From: Fallopia convolvulus
Lineage: Eukaryota > Streptophyta > Magnoliopsida > Caryophyllales > Polygonaceae
Direction: 5' to 3'
Assembly: GCA_964016875.1 (NCBI GenBank)
Contig: OZ024724.1
Coordinates: 26,139,962-26,203,961, forward strand
Length of the DNA stretch: 64,000 bases
The notes under the pieces are model-generated. The model saw only the letters and a program-made list of their open reading frames with translations, was not told the DNA's origin and did not search any database. A program made the position numbers and the translations under genes. Of this stretch, positions 52,880 to 64,000 are shown one piece after another (positions within the stretch are counted from its first letter, which is position 1; each line of letters opens with the position of its first letter).

Positions 52880-55800
52880 CATATACTTTAACTAGTACGG
52901 GCACGTCCTCATGCTCATTGGCTTTTATACAGTGCCTTTGAGATGGATTTAGCCCATATATCAATTTTAATTCATTCTAACTAAATTCAGTTATTATTGT
53001 CACATAGCTGAATTTCAATTTTCTTGGGGCTATCGGGCGCACACCCTTTCCCTTGGGCAGGGGTCCCCCCATCTTGACCCCCCAGATTCCACTGTAGCGA
53101 AGCCTTATTGGGTCAATGATGATGATGATGATATATGTGTGTATGTGTGTTTTCCTCCACAAATTTTGGGTCAAATATAAGGAACTATAATCTTCAAAGT
53201 CCGTGCACAACACAATCTGATTTCTGTCAGCATTGATCACTAACTGGCTTCTGTATCCACAACCAAGATAATCTATTAATCTACATCATACTTGGATAGA
53301 AAGAAAAGTAAAGGAAATATATTTCCATAGTTGAGATAACTTATTGAAAGGGGAGCAATTGGGTTGATCACACTCTTTTTCTTACTTCCTAGGAAGCAAT
53401 ACAAAGTAAATTTACTTCCTCCCCTTTCATATTTCTCTACTTCCTCAGTCCCCTTCTTTTATGACTCATTCAAAAAGGTGCCCGTATTAAGATAAATTTG
53501 CAAATAGATAAGAGCATCATCTTCATAAAAAAAATCTTCACAATGCTTCTCTTTTCCTCATATCTTACATAAACTAGTCGATAGTAGTGATACCTCAGTT
53601 CTTCCAGCCATAATAGGCTTCCCATGATAAAGTTCAGCAAGAATGCAACCAGAACTCCACAAATCCACAGCAACTCCATAATTTGTAGATCCAAGCAAAA
53701 GCTCAGGAGGTCGATACCAAAGTGTAACTACACGACTTGTTAGAGGTTGCTTTTGATTGCGATCGAACAAAGTTGCCAAACCAAAATCACCTATTTTTAG
53801 AGTTCCATCATTGTCAATTAGAAGATTTGATCCTTTGATGTCACGATGTAGCACACCACGGCTATGGCAATGTTCAAGACCATGAAACAACTGCTTCATA
53901 TAGCATTTAATCTGCAAAAAATAACTCACTGATAAGATAAATTTGGTACTACATCAGCTTTCATATCTTAAATTAACCAAATAAGTCCTTTAAAAAAACA
54001 CAAAAAATATTATTAAGTTGTTGACTGTAAAGAACAAATGTTAGTAGTTACACCTAAGTTAGGTAAGTCACAGCAAAAATTAAGATAAACTAAAGTTACA
54101 TAATTCAAACAGCATTATCTTCTTTCTCATATGTGGTGCTGTCTCTATCCTGTGAATCTGTGATTATGTGTTGAAATACAATCATGTTTCTCACATTTTT
54201 CATCAGCAACCATCCTTCCCTTACCCTCTCAGAGAGAAGTCATCCCCAAGGCAAAGGCTGTGTTTTAGCATGTAAGCTAAAATGGTAGGTGAAGCTAAAA
54301 ATAATTAAGGGTATATTTCCTCACGAGAAGAAGAAATAACCTCCCAAATTAGCTACCCATATAACCAGCAATAACCTATCATGCGAAACAGTTTTGGTTT
54401 CAGGCTCCTGATGAGACAAGTGACAACTGATACTACTACAACCCCGTTGAGTCTATCGCTTCCTCTCACAGGCTAGTGTTTGGTTATATTCTTTGTATCC
54501 TGGTATTTATCTAAAATAATGCACGCTTCCCTGCATTCACAATCTGGAATGCCGCTTCTACTCACTAGAGAGACCATGGACAAAATCAAGGTAAAAAGTG
54601 GCAGGTAGGCAACACCTCCAAACTATCCAACTAGCTAAAATCTTTTAGGGTGTGTTTCACTTTTAAACAAAAATGACATTTCAAGTAGAAAGTAGTTTTG
54701 TTTGTCTTGTAAAACGTAAAAAGTACATATCTCATTGCAGATAATCAGAGCTTGTGGATTACTTAATGCGTGAATGTCATTTTAATGAAGAAAATATACA
54801 AAGACTCAAGTGCAATGAAGGGAGTATACCGGGTTAGAAGAGCGTTATTAGACACTCATTGCAGATAATCAGAGCTTGCGGATTAGTTAATGCACGTGAA
54901 AAAAAGGTTAAAGGCGATTTGTTGTACCTGAGATTCAGTGAATTTGACCCCAGGTCTAGCTGCTAGGCCAGCAAGGTCATGTTCCATGTACTCAAAGACG
55001 AGGTATAGACTGCTTGAGACCCTGGAAGTGACTAGACATTCAAGCTTCATCACATTGGGATGATCAAGCTTACGCAAGATATAAATTTCCCTTGCCATAA
55101 AACGAACACTTTCTGGATCCATATTAACAAAACGAACCTTCTTCATTGCAACTAATTTTCCTGATTCAAGGTCCCGGGCCTTATATACACTACTATAAGT
55201 ACCTTGTCCAATCTGAAAGGCCAGAGCAGGAGATGCACCACTGTTAGAGAGAATGAAAACACGCAGAATGCATGACCTTATCATTCAAGACCAACACATT
55301 ACACATCAAATATATCACTCTCACAAACCCAAGACAATACACTACATGAGAGATTTCATTTCTGAAAATAGCAATCACTTATTTGTGCATTATTTTCTTA
55401 AGTCCTGTAACTTTTCAAGTGTTTACAAACATCTTTATTTGCAGTAAAGCAACATTTTTTTGGTTTCCCACCCGGTCAGAGCCACTCTAATCCCGATTGG
55501 GTACTACAGAGGCTCGATCGGTCAGAGCAACATTTTGGAGAGAAACTAATCATGACACGAATTTGCAAACAAACTTAAAGTGTTACTCAATCTAAGAGCC
55601 TATGTACCCTATAATTGATAAGGAAGGTGAGCTTGCATGATAGTCTGTTTATTGAATACTTAGTTATGTGTTGCAAAACAGTCATACAAAATAAACCATA
55701 CAAAATACTATGGTGCATTATTTCTATCCAGTATAAATGTGTAAAGGCGTAGAGCAACATTAGAGCCTGCACCCCCGCCCATGGATATGAAAATATGGTA

Positions 55801-56287
55801 TCCATATCACTGAAATCAAGAAAATTATTAGATTCAAACAATAAAGAGCAAATATTACCTTCTCCAACTTCTCAAACGTGTCTGCTCGACGAGGAACCCA
55901 CCCACTGATTGCATCCCCAGCCACAGCTGTAAGCCAAGTTGGCCAACTAGCAGCTGCATTTGCAGCTTCAGCTCCATTTGGCACGCTTGCAATCCTAGAC
56001 ATACCATAATCCTTTGATTGTTGCTTTTTACTGCAGGATTTTGATGGTTTTACTTTTACCGAACTTATTGCATTCTTGTGCCCATCCTGGCCAGCTAACA
56101 TGGTAGACCCTGCATCACCTTCTAGCACTTTTCCTAAAATCTGCTTTGTCTTGGCATTATTTCCACAGCCATATGTATCAACTCCGGGATTATCTTTCTC
56201 CAAGGAGCACCTCGTTTCCTTGTCTCTACCATGATGTTTGTGAGGAAACTCCTTAGCTAAACCTTCTTTTGAGCAAATGCTGCCCAT
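49906..56287 (-). CDS. CDK-like Ser/Thr protein kinase, 7 coding exons
   Basis: Exons read 56287-55859, 55212-54928, 53911-53594, 52373-52146, 51563-51463, 50563-50452 and 50343-49906, all with GT/AG borders and consistent phases: 636 residues. The N-terminus MGSICSK fits N-myristoylation. The kinase domain runs from IGQGTYSSV (residue 144) through the ATP-site Lys (about 167), a PESVRFMAREI helix in place of PSTAIRE, HRDIKGSN (Asp about 262), DFG (about 280) and TLWYRPPELLLG. The pre-domain WLTAVAGDAISGWVPRRADTFEKL block and the PLPCDPSNLPKYPPSKEFD tail mark the At1g54610/At1g18670 (IBS1) CDK-related group. Such kinases are thought to act at membranes or in transcription and defence signalling; the target is unknown. 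Two introns carry SINE-like tails. No defect is seen. Confidence 0.88.
51118..51246 (+). mobile_element. SINE-like 3' tail in a kinase intron
   Basis: The phrase CGACCCCAGACCCTGCTCAGGCGGGATACACTGGG followed by a TTGTTCTTGTTG tail resembles the 3' end of Au-type plant SINEs. It lies in the intron between exons 5 and 6, opposite to the gene. The 5' tRNA-like part is not recognised. Confidence 0.5.
52833..52876. repeat. AT dinucleotide microsatellite
   Basis: A run of about 20 TA units lies in the kinase intron between exons 3 and 4, followed by GTATATC. Confidence 0.95.
53025..53140 (+). mobile_element. SINE-like segment with (ATG)n tail
   Basis: A GC-rich block (GGGGCTATCGGGCGCACACC, then CCACTGTAGCGAAGCC) ends in GGGTCAATGATGATGATGATG. 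Its composition differs sharply from the AT-rich intron, and the simple tail fits a SINE end. The family is not identified. Confidence 0.35.
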
Positions 56288-57326
56288 AATTTTGCTTGGA
56301 ACCCTCCCCCTTTAGATCAAGCTTCTCTTCTTCAAATTTGTTTGCATAAATCTCAGCAGTTTGCTAGCATCTTGGATGAAAATTCAATTTCTTTTACCTC
56401 CCACTTAAAAGATGAAACATCCAATCTTAAATGAGTTAAAGACATAATGTCAATTCCCTCCAAGATGCCTGCTAACATTAGAAGCAATAATCTCAATGTA
56501 GAAACAAACTAATCCCCACCCACCCGTCGAACTATCAGTCCTAACAGCAACAGAACATATGCTCCCTCCCCCAAAATGAATTCAACAGCAAACCTCCAGA
56601 TAAATTTTTTTTTTTTAAAAAAAAGCAATACGATCAAAGAACGACCGAAAATAAGAACTCAGCGACGACAGAGAGCGGAAAGACGGGCGGGTGGGGAGGT
56701 GTTTGTAAAAGGGAGGGGGAGGGGGAGGAGGATTTCAGCGCGCTGTTGAAATCGGAGGGATTGATCAGAAATCTAACAATCTATTGCTAAGGAAAATTAA
56801 ATACAGCTTTTCTCCGCCAAGTAAAAACCTAGAGTTGGAAGACGATGACAGCAAACAATAGTTTCAAAATTAGGCAACGGAAGAAAGAGAAAATGATTTC
56901 CGGAGTTTACAACAAATCCAGCTAACATAGTCCAGAATTGTCACTGGTCCGTAAAGAGAGTGATTTTCGGATGTAGGGGAGGGCAATAGAAGGAAACCTG
57001 AAATAGCGAGAGAGATCAGAATGAAGGCAAATAAGCACGGATCTTCAAAACTGGTGCATCGTTGCCAGAAATGTACTAATATAGTGTGGCGCATCTTGTC
57101 TTCTTCCTCCAAGCAATTATCAGAGAGAAAGTTGAAGCGAGGAGGAATCAGCATAGACTGCAAATCCATGGAGTGTTTTGGAAGAAGAACTGTTGTGTCA
57201 GTTTAGTAAACTCAGAATTCAAAATCGGCCCGGCTAGGCCCCCCCGTGCAGGATTGCTGGGCGCCCCAGGCCGAGCTTCCGTCGGTGTGTGACCCAAGCT
57301 TTTAGCTTCGCTCAAGTGGACCGAAG
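56288..57326 (-). promoter_or_regulatory. 5' flank and probable untranslated leader of the kinase gene
   Basis: Probable untranslated leader and promoter. A GGGAGGGGGAGGGGGAGGAGG tract on the plus strand (56711-56731) gives a CT-rich leader on the gene strand, a frequent plant core-promoter feature. No further gene is seen. Confidence 0.45.
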
Positions 57327-57386
57327 TTATTTTTTTTTTATAAGGAAAGATATTAGGATAACCACAATATCCACCAAATGGTCATT

Positions 57387-58556
57387 CTAGAGCATCCTGG
57401 CGGATAAAAGTAAGAAAGCTCGATCAACTGCAAGTGGGGCGGAGGAGACACGTCTGAACCATCCAGCGATGTAGTTCGCAACAGAATTGCACTCCCGAAA
57501 AACGTGAGAGATGCGCCAATCCTGGAAACAAGCCAGCAAACAATGGATATCCGCACGCAGCAACTCGAACTCCCACGAGCAGCGCCAGTCACCGAGTACG
57601 GCATTGACCAACAGCAAACTATCGCCTTCAATCTGGATCCGGGGAACGCCACGTCTGATGGCCTCAAGAAGTCCCTAGCGCAAGGCGATGGTCTCGGATA
57701 TCAGAACAGATTGTCGACCAATCAGTCCTCCGTCAAAATGGATGGGGGAGCCACCTGAGTCCCTGAGGATGAACCCGAACGAAGCCACACCATCTGCATT
57801 AACAGCACCATCAAAATTTAACTTAATAAAGTCACTTATGGGTTTTTCCCATCTCGTTCGTTTTCTACCACTCCGACCGCGTACATTACGATTACGGGGA
57901 TCAGAGATGGCAATTGTATCTTCAAGTTTCCATTCTTTAATCTGGTTTCGGGTGAACCCAACTATTTGATCGGCATTAGTCAGGTTTATTTCGGTGTTGC
58001 CATCAAATACTCTTTTGTTTCTCGAAAACCAGAGGCTCCACCACGTGTTAGTGAGGATTTCAAATTCTTCTTTCGTTGTCATCTTCTTGATCTCTTCTAG
58101 GATCTCATGTGGTTTTTTCCCATCCGGGGATATTCGGCTAGTTATCCCCTTTAGTTTCGGGTCAATTGAGTTAAGGGTTGCCTTAGTGAGAGGGCAAGAA
58201 AGTAACACATGGTTTGTATCCTCTACCATGCAGTTACATGCTTCACAGCCTTGTACTACCGGAATATGATTTGATGCAAGCCTGGATTTAGTTGGTAGCC
58301 CATTTCGGACTACTTTCCACATGAAGTTTTTCATTTTGGGTGGGATATTTAGCTTGTTAATCCATTCAAGGTTAATTTTGGGTTCTCCTTTATCTTGGTG
58401 GAGCCACTGCATCGTCGAGTGGGTGGAATACCAGCCATTTTGGCTCGGCTGCCAGTACAGTCTATCCGGTAGTTTATTTATGGGGTTAATAATTTTGGAG
58501 ATTCTGATACGTGATCGCCTCGGATTACTCCTCAGAAACCTCGTATTTGACCACAC
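57387..58556 (-). pseudogene. LINE copy 2 zinc-binding region and RNase H
   Basis: YWQPSQNGWYSTHS, FMWKVVRNGLPTKSRL, VVQGCEACNCMVEDTNHVLLSC (zf-RVT) and LNFDGAVNADG (RNase H first Asp). A stop at about 57675 interrupts the frame before the final RNase H part (57617-57387). Confidence 0.85.
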
Positions 58557-58575
58557 AGGATCCCGATCATGCCAG

Positions 58576-59870
58576 TAAACACTTTAAACCTACAAAAGCT
58601 TTCAACTTTAGAACTCCTTGTGATGCAAGTAACAAACTGATTCGAATGGTGATGAATGAGATGGATCGAAATTGATATGAAGATTCAAATAGATAGTTCA
58701 ATTGAATTGGCTCTAACGCTAAATTCAATTGATAAACTAGGATCGATCTTTAACAATCAACCTAGAACTAAACTAGAAGAATATCTTATCAACACAATCT
58801 GAATTTTCGAACTAAGAACACGAGACAGAATTCGGATGAGAATGATGATGATCGATCTTCAATAGCAAGCAAACACAAATTATTGTTTTTGAGCCCAAGA
58901 GATAGATTAAACCAATTTGGGTTTAATCTCTCTCAAGCTGATTTTTATTAATGAAACTGAAAAGTATTTATAGAGAATACAAAAGCTAATACTTGGAGAG
59001 CAAGGCAACTAGGAGGCTGGCCCTATAGATAGAAGATAGCCTCTTATCTTGCTTCCAAAGATATAATAAAATATCTATAAGTATATCTATCTAGATTCCC
59101 TTAAATAAATAAATCATGGCTAAATTATTTATTTAAGGAAATAATCCTAACAAACTTAAAATATCTCTAACAAACTAAAAATATCTCTAACAACCAGGAG
59201 AAAGAAGATCAACCAACTAACATAAGCCTATTGGTTGATTTCTCTACATTATTAAAATAAATAGAAATTGTTCATAATAAAATAAATAAGATATTTTCTT
59301 CAATTTAGAATGGTCAAGTCAAAGGGTTGACTTTGACCCATATACCAATTCATCTCATCCGGTCACTTACTAAATTCAGCCCTAAAGTGAGACAAATTAA
59401 TACATGTTTCTAAATAAAGAAATAAAGATAGAAATTTAAGATTCCCGTAAGACTTGAACAGCTCTCAGTAAAATCCAGTTTTCGGCCCTTTTCTGTTGGA
59501 TTCTGAATTTGAAGTAAACTACAAAGTTGTAGAACTTTTAATTATCTTTCCAACGAGTACTTAACGGACTTGAGATGAATTTTGTAGCCCAAGTTATGAC
59601 CAGTTTACTGAGCACTGTTTTCTATTTGACGGGTTTCTTCACTTTCCGAACTTTGAAGACTTCATCCTTTTCCTTGGTGGCCTTGGACGCCATTGATGAA
59701 TATCTTCAACAAATAAGATCAATTCCTTGAATTTATTCTTGAACTTGAATGCTCGAGACCTTGGGAAAGGTCTTGGTTTTGGCCTCTTAAACACCTTCTT
59801 TGCAAGCATCTTCTTCATGGTTCTTTGATCGCTATCAGATTCTATCAAGGTCATCAGGCGACACGACTCC
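58576..59870 (-). mobile_element. LTR-like insertion in LINE copy 2
   Basis: About 1.3 kb that is absent from LINE copy 1 separates two parts of one LINE domain. On the minus strand a TATA motif TCTATAAATAC (about 58970) is followed by a long T-rich leader, as in an LTR. A 71-codon Lys/Arg-rich frame at 59854-59639 has no known domain. No second LTR or clear target duplication is found, so a solo LTR is likely but unproven. Confidence 0.45.
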
Positions 59871-59872
59871 AG

Positions 59873-60280
59873 CTAGTTTCTCAGAATTCCAGGAGTTATC
59901 CTCCCGTAGGTACGCATCCAATATTCCTCCCTGTAGATGATGTTTGCAGCCTCAGGTTTCGGGTTTAGGGGACCATTTCCAGTCCAATTATCTTTCCAGA
60001 AACGGATGGTTTTACCATCCCCCACGTGCCAAATGAGGCCCTTAGTAAACAAGTCCCTCAAACATATCAGTTTAGCCCATTGCCAAGAGGTATTATTCTT
60101 TTTCTTGTAGTTTAGAATATTTTCCGATTTGAGGTATTTTTCGGTCACTATTTTGACCCATGGGTTGTTTGGTTCTGCAAGAATTTTCCAGAGTAGCTTC
60201 ATTTGAAGTGCCTGGTTCATTTCAGCTGCTTTTGCAATCCCCAATCCCCCATGGGCCGGGGGCGGCAGATGGAGTTCCAT
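59873..60280 (-). pseudogene. LINE copy 2 post-RT domain
   Basis: PAHGGLGI, then WHVGDGKTIRFWKDNW, the standard plant LINE linker before the zinc-binding region. The frame is cut near 59870 by an inserted sequence. Confidence 0.8.
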
Positions 60281-60622
60281 CTTATTAATGGCTTGTAGTT
60301 ATTTTCCTTGTTCCAAAAGAAATTTTTGTTTATCCGGTCAAGTTCCTTCAATGTTGAATTTGGTAGCAGAAATGATTGCATGATATAGTTTGGTTGTGCT
60401 GAAAGGTTCGCTTTAATCAGAATTTTCCGCCCTTCTTGGGATAGGGCGTTAGCTTTCCATTATGATAGTTGGGATCTGGTTCTCAAGACAATAGGTTTGA
60501 AAGTATTTTGTGTTACCCTCCCGTTAATTATCGAGCATCCCAGGTATTTATAAGTGCATTTGTGTTTGCTATTTGTAGTATTTGTTTTATCTGCTCCTTT
60601 GTGTTATTGTTAGTGTTTTTGG

Positions 60623-62077
60623 TCACTTGGAATGCAGATTTATGGAAATTAACTTTCTGACCAGATATTTGGCAGTAGTCGTCAATAGTATCCTTGATGT
60701 TCTTGCATGCTTGGTCGTTCGCTTTCGCAAAAATGATATATCATCTGCGAATGCTAAGAAAGGGATTTTTGTTCCATTTTTCAAGATTTGGATCCCGATG
60801 CCGCTTTTAGGATTCAAAATCCAAGAGTGGAGTTGTCTTGCCAAAACTTCAGCGGCAAGAATGAATAAATATGGCGATAGGGGATCCCCTTGCCTAAGGC
60901 CCCGTTGAGGGTAGAATTGCTCTATCGGTCCGTTGTTGACAAGGACTGAGAAGGAGACCGTTTCAACGCATTCACGGATCCAACCCAAGAATTTATCGTT
61001 GAAATGGAATTTTTGGAGAACCACATAAAGGAATTCCCAGCTGATCCGATCATAGGCTTTTTACATGTCGAGTTTTATCGCAATCCACCCCTCCTTCCCC
61101 CGCTTGTTTCGGAATGAGTGGAAAATTTCATGTGCTATTAGTGTATTATCGTGGATACTTCTATTTTGAACGAACGTCCCTTGCATCGGGTGGATAAGTT
61201 TATTTAACACACTTTTAAGTCGGTTTGTTAAGATCTTCAAAATTATTTTGTATATGATGTTACATAGGCTTATTGGGCTGAAATGATTGGTGGAGTTGGG
61301 GTTATCACATTAGCAGAGCTATAAATGTATGGTTTAATTGTTTCAAGATTTTTCCGGTATGAAAGAAACTCTTAACAACTTTAATCACGTCAGGGCCAAC
61401 GATATGCCAATATTTCTTATAGAAACTTGCTGGCATACCATCCGGGCCGGGTGATTTGTCATCCCCGATATCAAAAAGAGCATTTTTTACTTTCATGTTT
61501 GTTACCGGTTTTGTGATTTCCATGTTGTCTTCTTCAGTAACTTCTTTCTGGATGGTTTGGGTCATGTGGTGTAGTTTCCTGCGGTTTATTTTCAGAGCAT
61601 GAAATCGGTTCTGGAAGTCCTGTTTGATTTCTGTTCTAATATTTTCTATTCCGGTGATATGTGTTCCCTTAATAGTTCGAATTTCTTTGATATTGGTTCT
61701 ATTTCTTCTGCCGCTTGCAATCCGGTGAAAATATTTCGTGTTTTTGTCATTCAGTTTTATGTGGGTGTTTTTGGCCCTTTGTTTCCAATAGGAGTTATTG
61801 AAATTGATTAGGCATGACTGTTTCTTGGCCAATCTTTCTTTTGGACAAGTTGCGAGTTCTTGTTTTCAATGATTTCTTTCTGAATTTGGAGAAGATCTTC
61901 ATCTAGGGTTTTTATTTGTTCGAAAATATTGCCAAATGTATGCTTATTCCATGATTTTGCCTTACTCTTAAGGAGTTGTGTTTTTTTAGTGAGGTTGAAC
62001 ATATGTGATCCTCCAGCGTTATGGCGCCATGCTTGTTTAATGACATTCTGGAAATCTTTTCTAGAAGTCCACATCAT
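60623..62077 (-). pseudogene. LINE copy 2 reverse transcriptase
   Basis: Three open pieces (62077-61808, 61832-61305, 61024-60623). They include KYFHRIASGRRN, KSPGPDGMPASFYKKYW, GLRQGDPLSPYLFILAAEVLARQ and the catalytic FADD box. A TAA and a shift separate the piece carrying NHTFIAL from the next, and a TAA-like stop occurs near 61060 at the LDMxKAYD position. Confidence 0.85.
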
Positions 62078-62200
62078 TTTAAATTTGAATGGTTGTGCTT
62101 TGAATGGTACTCCTGTAGGGAGATCGCACGAGATTGGGCAGTGATCAGAAGTTAAGAACGCGTGGTTCTTTGTTGCTATGGACGGGTACCATTGGATAAT

Positions 62201-62827
62201 TTAAATACTAACTAAAGTGCGGTCTAGTTTTTCGAATGTAGTGTTATCGAGTTGCTTGGATCTTCTCCAAGTAAACTTGTTTCCCAATGTTGGAATGTCG
62301 CATACATCGCAGTCATTCTTAAATTTAATGAGTCGTTCAAACCTAGAGTAGTTTGGGTTTGCGCCCCCTTGTTTTTCACTCGCGTGTTGGATTTCATTGA
62401 GGTCTCCCATAATAATGCAAGGTAGGTTACAGTTTTGGATGAACTCTGTGAGCCTCGTCCAGAATTGGTCCTTCTCTTGTGCCCTTGGTGGAGCATAGGC
62501 GAAGATAATAACCAATTCGTTATTTGTTTCCAGGTTTATATGGTTGAAACAAATGAATCGTTCATCTTTATGGATGGATTGAATCCTTTCATTCGAAAGT
62601 TGTGCCCCCTTCCAGAGGACGTAGATTCCCCCCGCAAAACCATTAGACGGAATAAATTCTATTGAGTCAAAACCTGCTTTTTGCCAGGATTTACATTCGG
62701 GTGGGGTTTGGGCTTTCATTTCAACTAGCGAAATTAGTTGGATGTTTTCAAGGCGGCATAAAGCATTAATTTCAGTCCAAAAAGACCTGCGCTTCATGCC
62801 CCGACAATTCCACATACTTATCTTCAT
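62201..62827 (-). pseudogene. LINE copy 2 endonuclease
   Basis: 208 open codons form an apurinic-type endonuclease (exonuclease/endonuclease/phosphatase fold). WNCRGM holds the first metal-binding Asn, LVEMKAQ the Glu, FAYAPPR a loop, and MGDLNEI the Asp-x-Asn pair. It nicks target DNA for integration. The end of the domain (the SDH motif) is lost after a stop at about 62201. Confidence 0.85.
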
Positions 62828-63010
62828 AAATACCCGTCTAGATTGTGGCTTTTGGCCATCAATTGGTAAGGATTATTCCATGATCTTCTTTTCAACGTTT
62901 TCCTCATGTATGCATAGGGCATGGTGCACCGGATTCCCGTTTGGCGTTTATTCCGGGCAGTTTTTGCCCCAGGTTTTGTCTTTAATCGGTTTTTACCGTG
63001 TTTGTGGTAC

Positions 63011-64000
63011 ATTCTCTCCTTTGGAGATGCTTAGGTTTTGATTCCCAGATTGTTTTGAATTTTCTTATAAAATGTGCTGATTTTTGAAGTAGGTTCCAGA
63101 TCATCTGGAACAAAACCATTTGGTTGTGGATCATTGTTGCAGTTGGCTGCTGTGTACAACAGCTTAAGGATACATGAGCTTCCGATATTAACAGGGGGTT
63201 CACCACGAAAAGCACTACTGGTCAGGAGATATAGTAGTTTGATAACATACAAATCAGTCATAAGATTACAGGGTACACTATTCAGCAACGACATACAATG
63301 CAAAATGTAGGAGTACTTTGCCTTAGTTATAGGCCAGCAAGTTACGTGATTTTTGTTCAACTGGATTGCTGAAACTGAAAGGCATCCCAACGCATACCAA
63401 CAGCACAACCCACAAAGGTTATAGGATTTGTCTAATTTTATAATGATAACACAAGGGTTATTTCCGCTTGCAACACAATCGGAACCAGAGCAAATATGAG
63501 ACAACAGGTGAGGTTGAGGAATTCAAAAGAAGAAGTCTTGTGGAGATAGAGAACTTTCACCACGAACAAATATGAGACAACAGGTGAGGTTGAGGGAGGT
63601 GATAGAGGAAGCCAGGGAGCGCCACCTGAGACGCGGCCGCCGGAGAACCCTGTACCACAGACCCAATTCTACCACCACCCGAAGACGAGGGCCCCACCAC
63701 CACCGGGACCAAATCGCGATGAACTGGTGAGGTCCAAATACCTGGATCAGGAATACGCCATGGACTCCATGGATGCAGAACCTTTTTTTTTAGATTTTAG
63801 ATTTGATAGTTGATTATTTGAGGGCACCAAACCGCCATGGATGTGATGCGCTTTCAAAAACCAGCCTAGATGGGGCGATTGGCCCGACTCACAACAGCCA
63901 CGGCGAACAGCAAGGCAACGCCGCCTAGGCAAGCGCCATAGGGTGGGAGGCGGAACCGCTTTATTGACAGATCTGGTGGTTGTGGTCGACTTCAAACGCA
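63011..64000. other. Flank of LINE copy 2, unresolved
   Basis: The 63031-63504 minus-strand frame and the 63597-63830 plus-strand Pro-rich stretch show no domain. The latter (repeats of CCACCACC, GAGGAAGCC) could be part of a gene that continues past the window. A phrase ACAAATATGAGACAACAGG occurs twice (63490 and 63567). Confidence 0.3.

Larger units (their letters stand above)
57327..63010 (-). mobile_element. LINE copy 2 (L1-type), with insertion
   Basis: Minus strand: ORF1 tail (about 63012-62824), endonuclease (62827-62201), RT (62077-60623), zinc-binding region and RNase H (60280-57387). The poly(A) end is the T-run at 57329-57340. It is the same family as copy 1, with extensive protein similarity. 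A 1.3-kb insertion (about 58576-59870) interrupts the region before zf-RVT. Stops and shifts make it inactive. The 5' end is not firmly located. Confidence 0.85.

Noticed and set aside
53470..53694. Frame near kinase exon 3 in another phase
   Set aside because: Out of phase with the kinase domain, which is unambiguous at 53911-53594.

Overview
The window is nuclear DNA of a flowering plant. It holds two recognisable host genes: a chloroplast-type PPR gene whose closest remembered relative is Arabidopsis At1g71460, and a 7-exon cyclin-dependent-kinase-like gene of the At1g54610/At1g18670 type. The rest is plant transposable elements: Athila-type and Tat/Ogre-like Ty3/gypsy, Ty1/copia, L1-type LINEs, MULEs and SINE-like tails. 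I cannot name the species. An asterid is possible but this is a guess.

Layout. 1-2976: 5' part of an Athila-like LTR element (element C, minus strand), lying next to and probably inserted in a Tat/Ogre-like gag region (element D, 2977-5313). 5307-6318: an LTR-like stretch of unclear family. 6319-25496: a full-structure Athila-type element (element B, minus strand: LTR, gag, protease, RT, RNase H, integrase, ATHILA ORF-1-like gene, LTR), inactivated by stops and frameshifts. Its left LTR is split at a GTAGC target duplication by a second, younger Athila-related element (element A, 6925-13797, plus strand), which keeps gag tail and protease but has no RT or integrase. 25497-31848: AT-rich intergenic DNA with a Pack-MULE carrying an LEA_2/NHL-like gene fragment (27528-28613), a possible mitochondrial insertion and a small foldback element. 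31849-37977: a MULE with FAR1-type transposase and an OTU cysteine protease fragment, itself carrying gypsy debris. 38114-39928: the PPR gene, starting 136 bp from the MULE end. 40160-43075: a 5'-truncated LINE. 44200-47770: a Ty1/copia remnant split by a 2.8-kb non-autonomous copia-type element. 48270-48620: a hairpin minisatellite. 49906-56287: the kinase gene (minus strand). 57330-63010: a longer LINE of the same family as the first, interrupted by an LTR-like insertion.

The signal that no standard feature type explains is a set of short perfect palindromes arranged as 'palindromes of palindromes', repeated inside unrelated transposons. Element A and relatives carry TCGTTAACGA/TCGGTACCGA cassettes in LTR, leader, gag coding sequence and 3' region. 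Element B carries GCGCGGCCGCGC cassettes in both LTRs, in the gag-protease junction and upstream of the ORF-1-like gene. The MULE carries CGCTTCATGAAGCG cassettes in both terminal inverted repeats, including a perfect 36-bp palindrome. Each family has its own motif but the same architecture. I know of no description of this as a shared phenomenon; whether it reflects regulation, local amplification or foldback micro-elements is inference.

The elements give a relative history: D was probably entered by C; B was entered by A; the copia remnant was entered by the non-autonomous copia element. The two host genes are the only parts likely to be under selection, and the PPR gene looks damaged at its 3' end.
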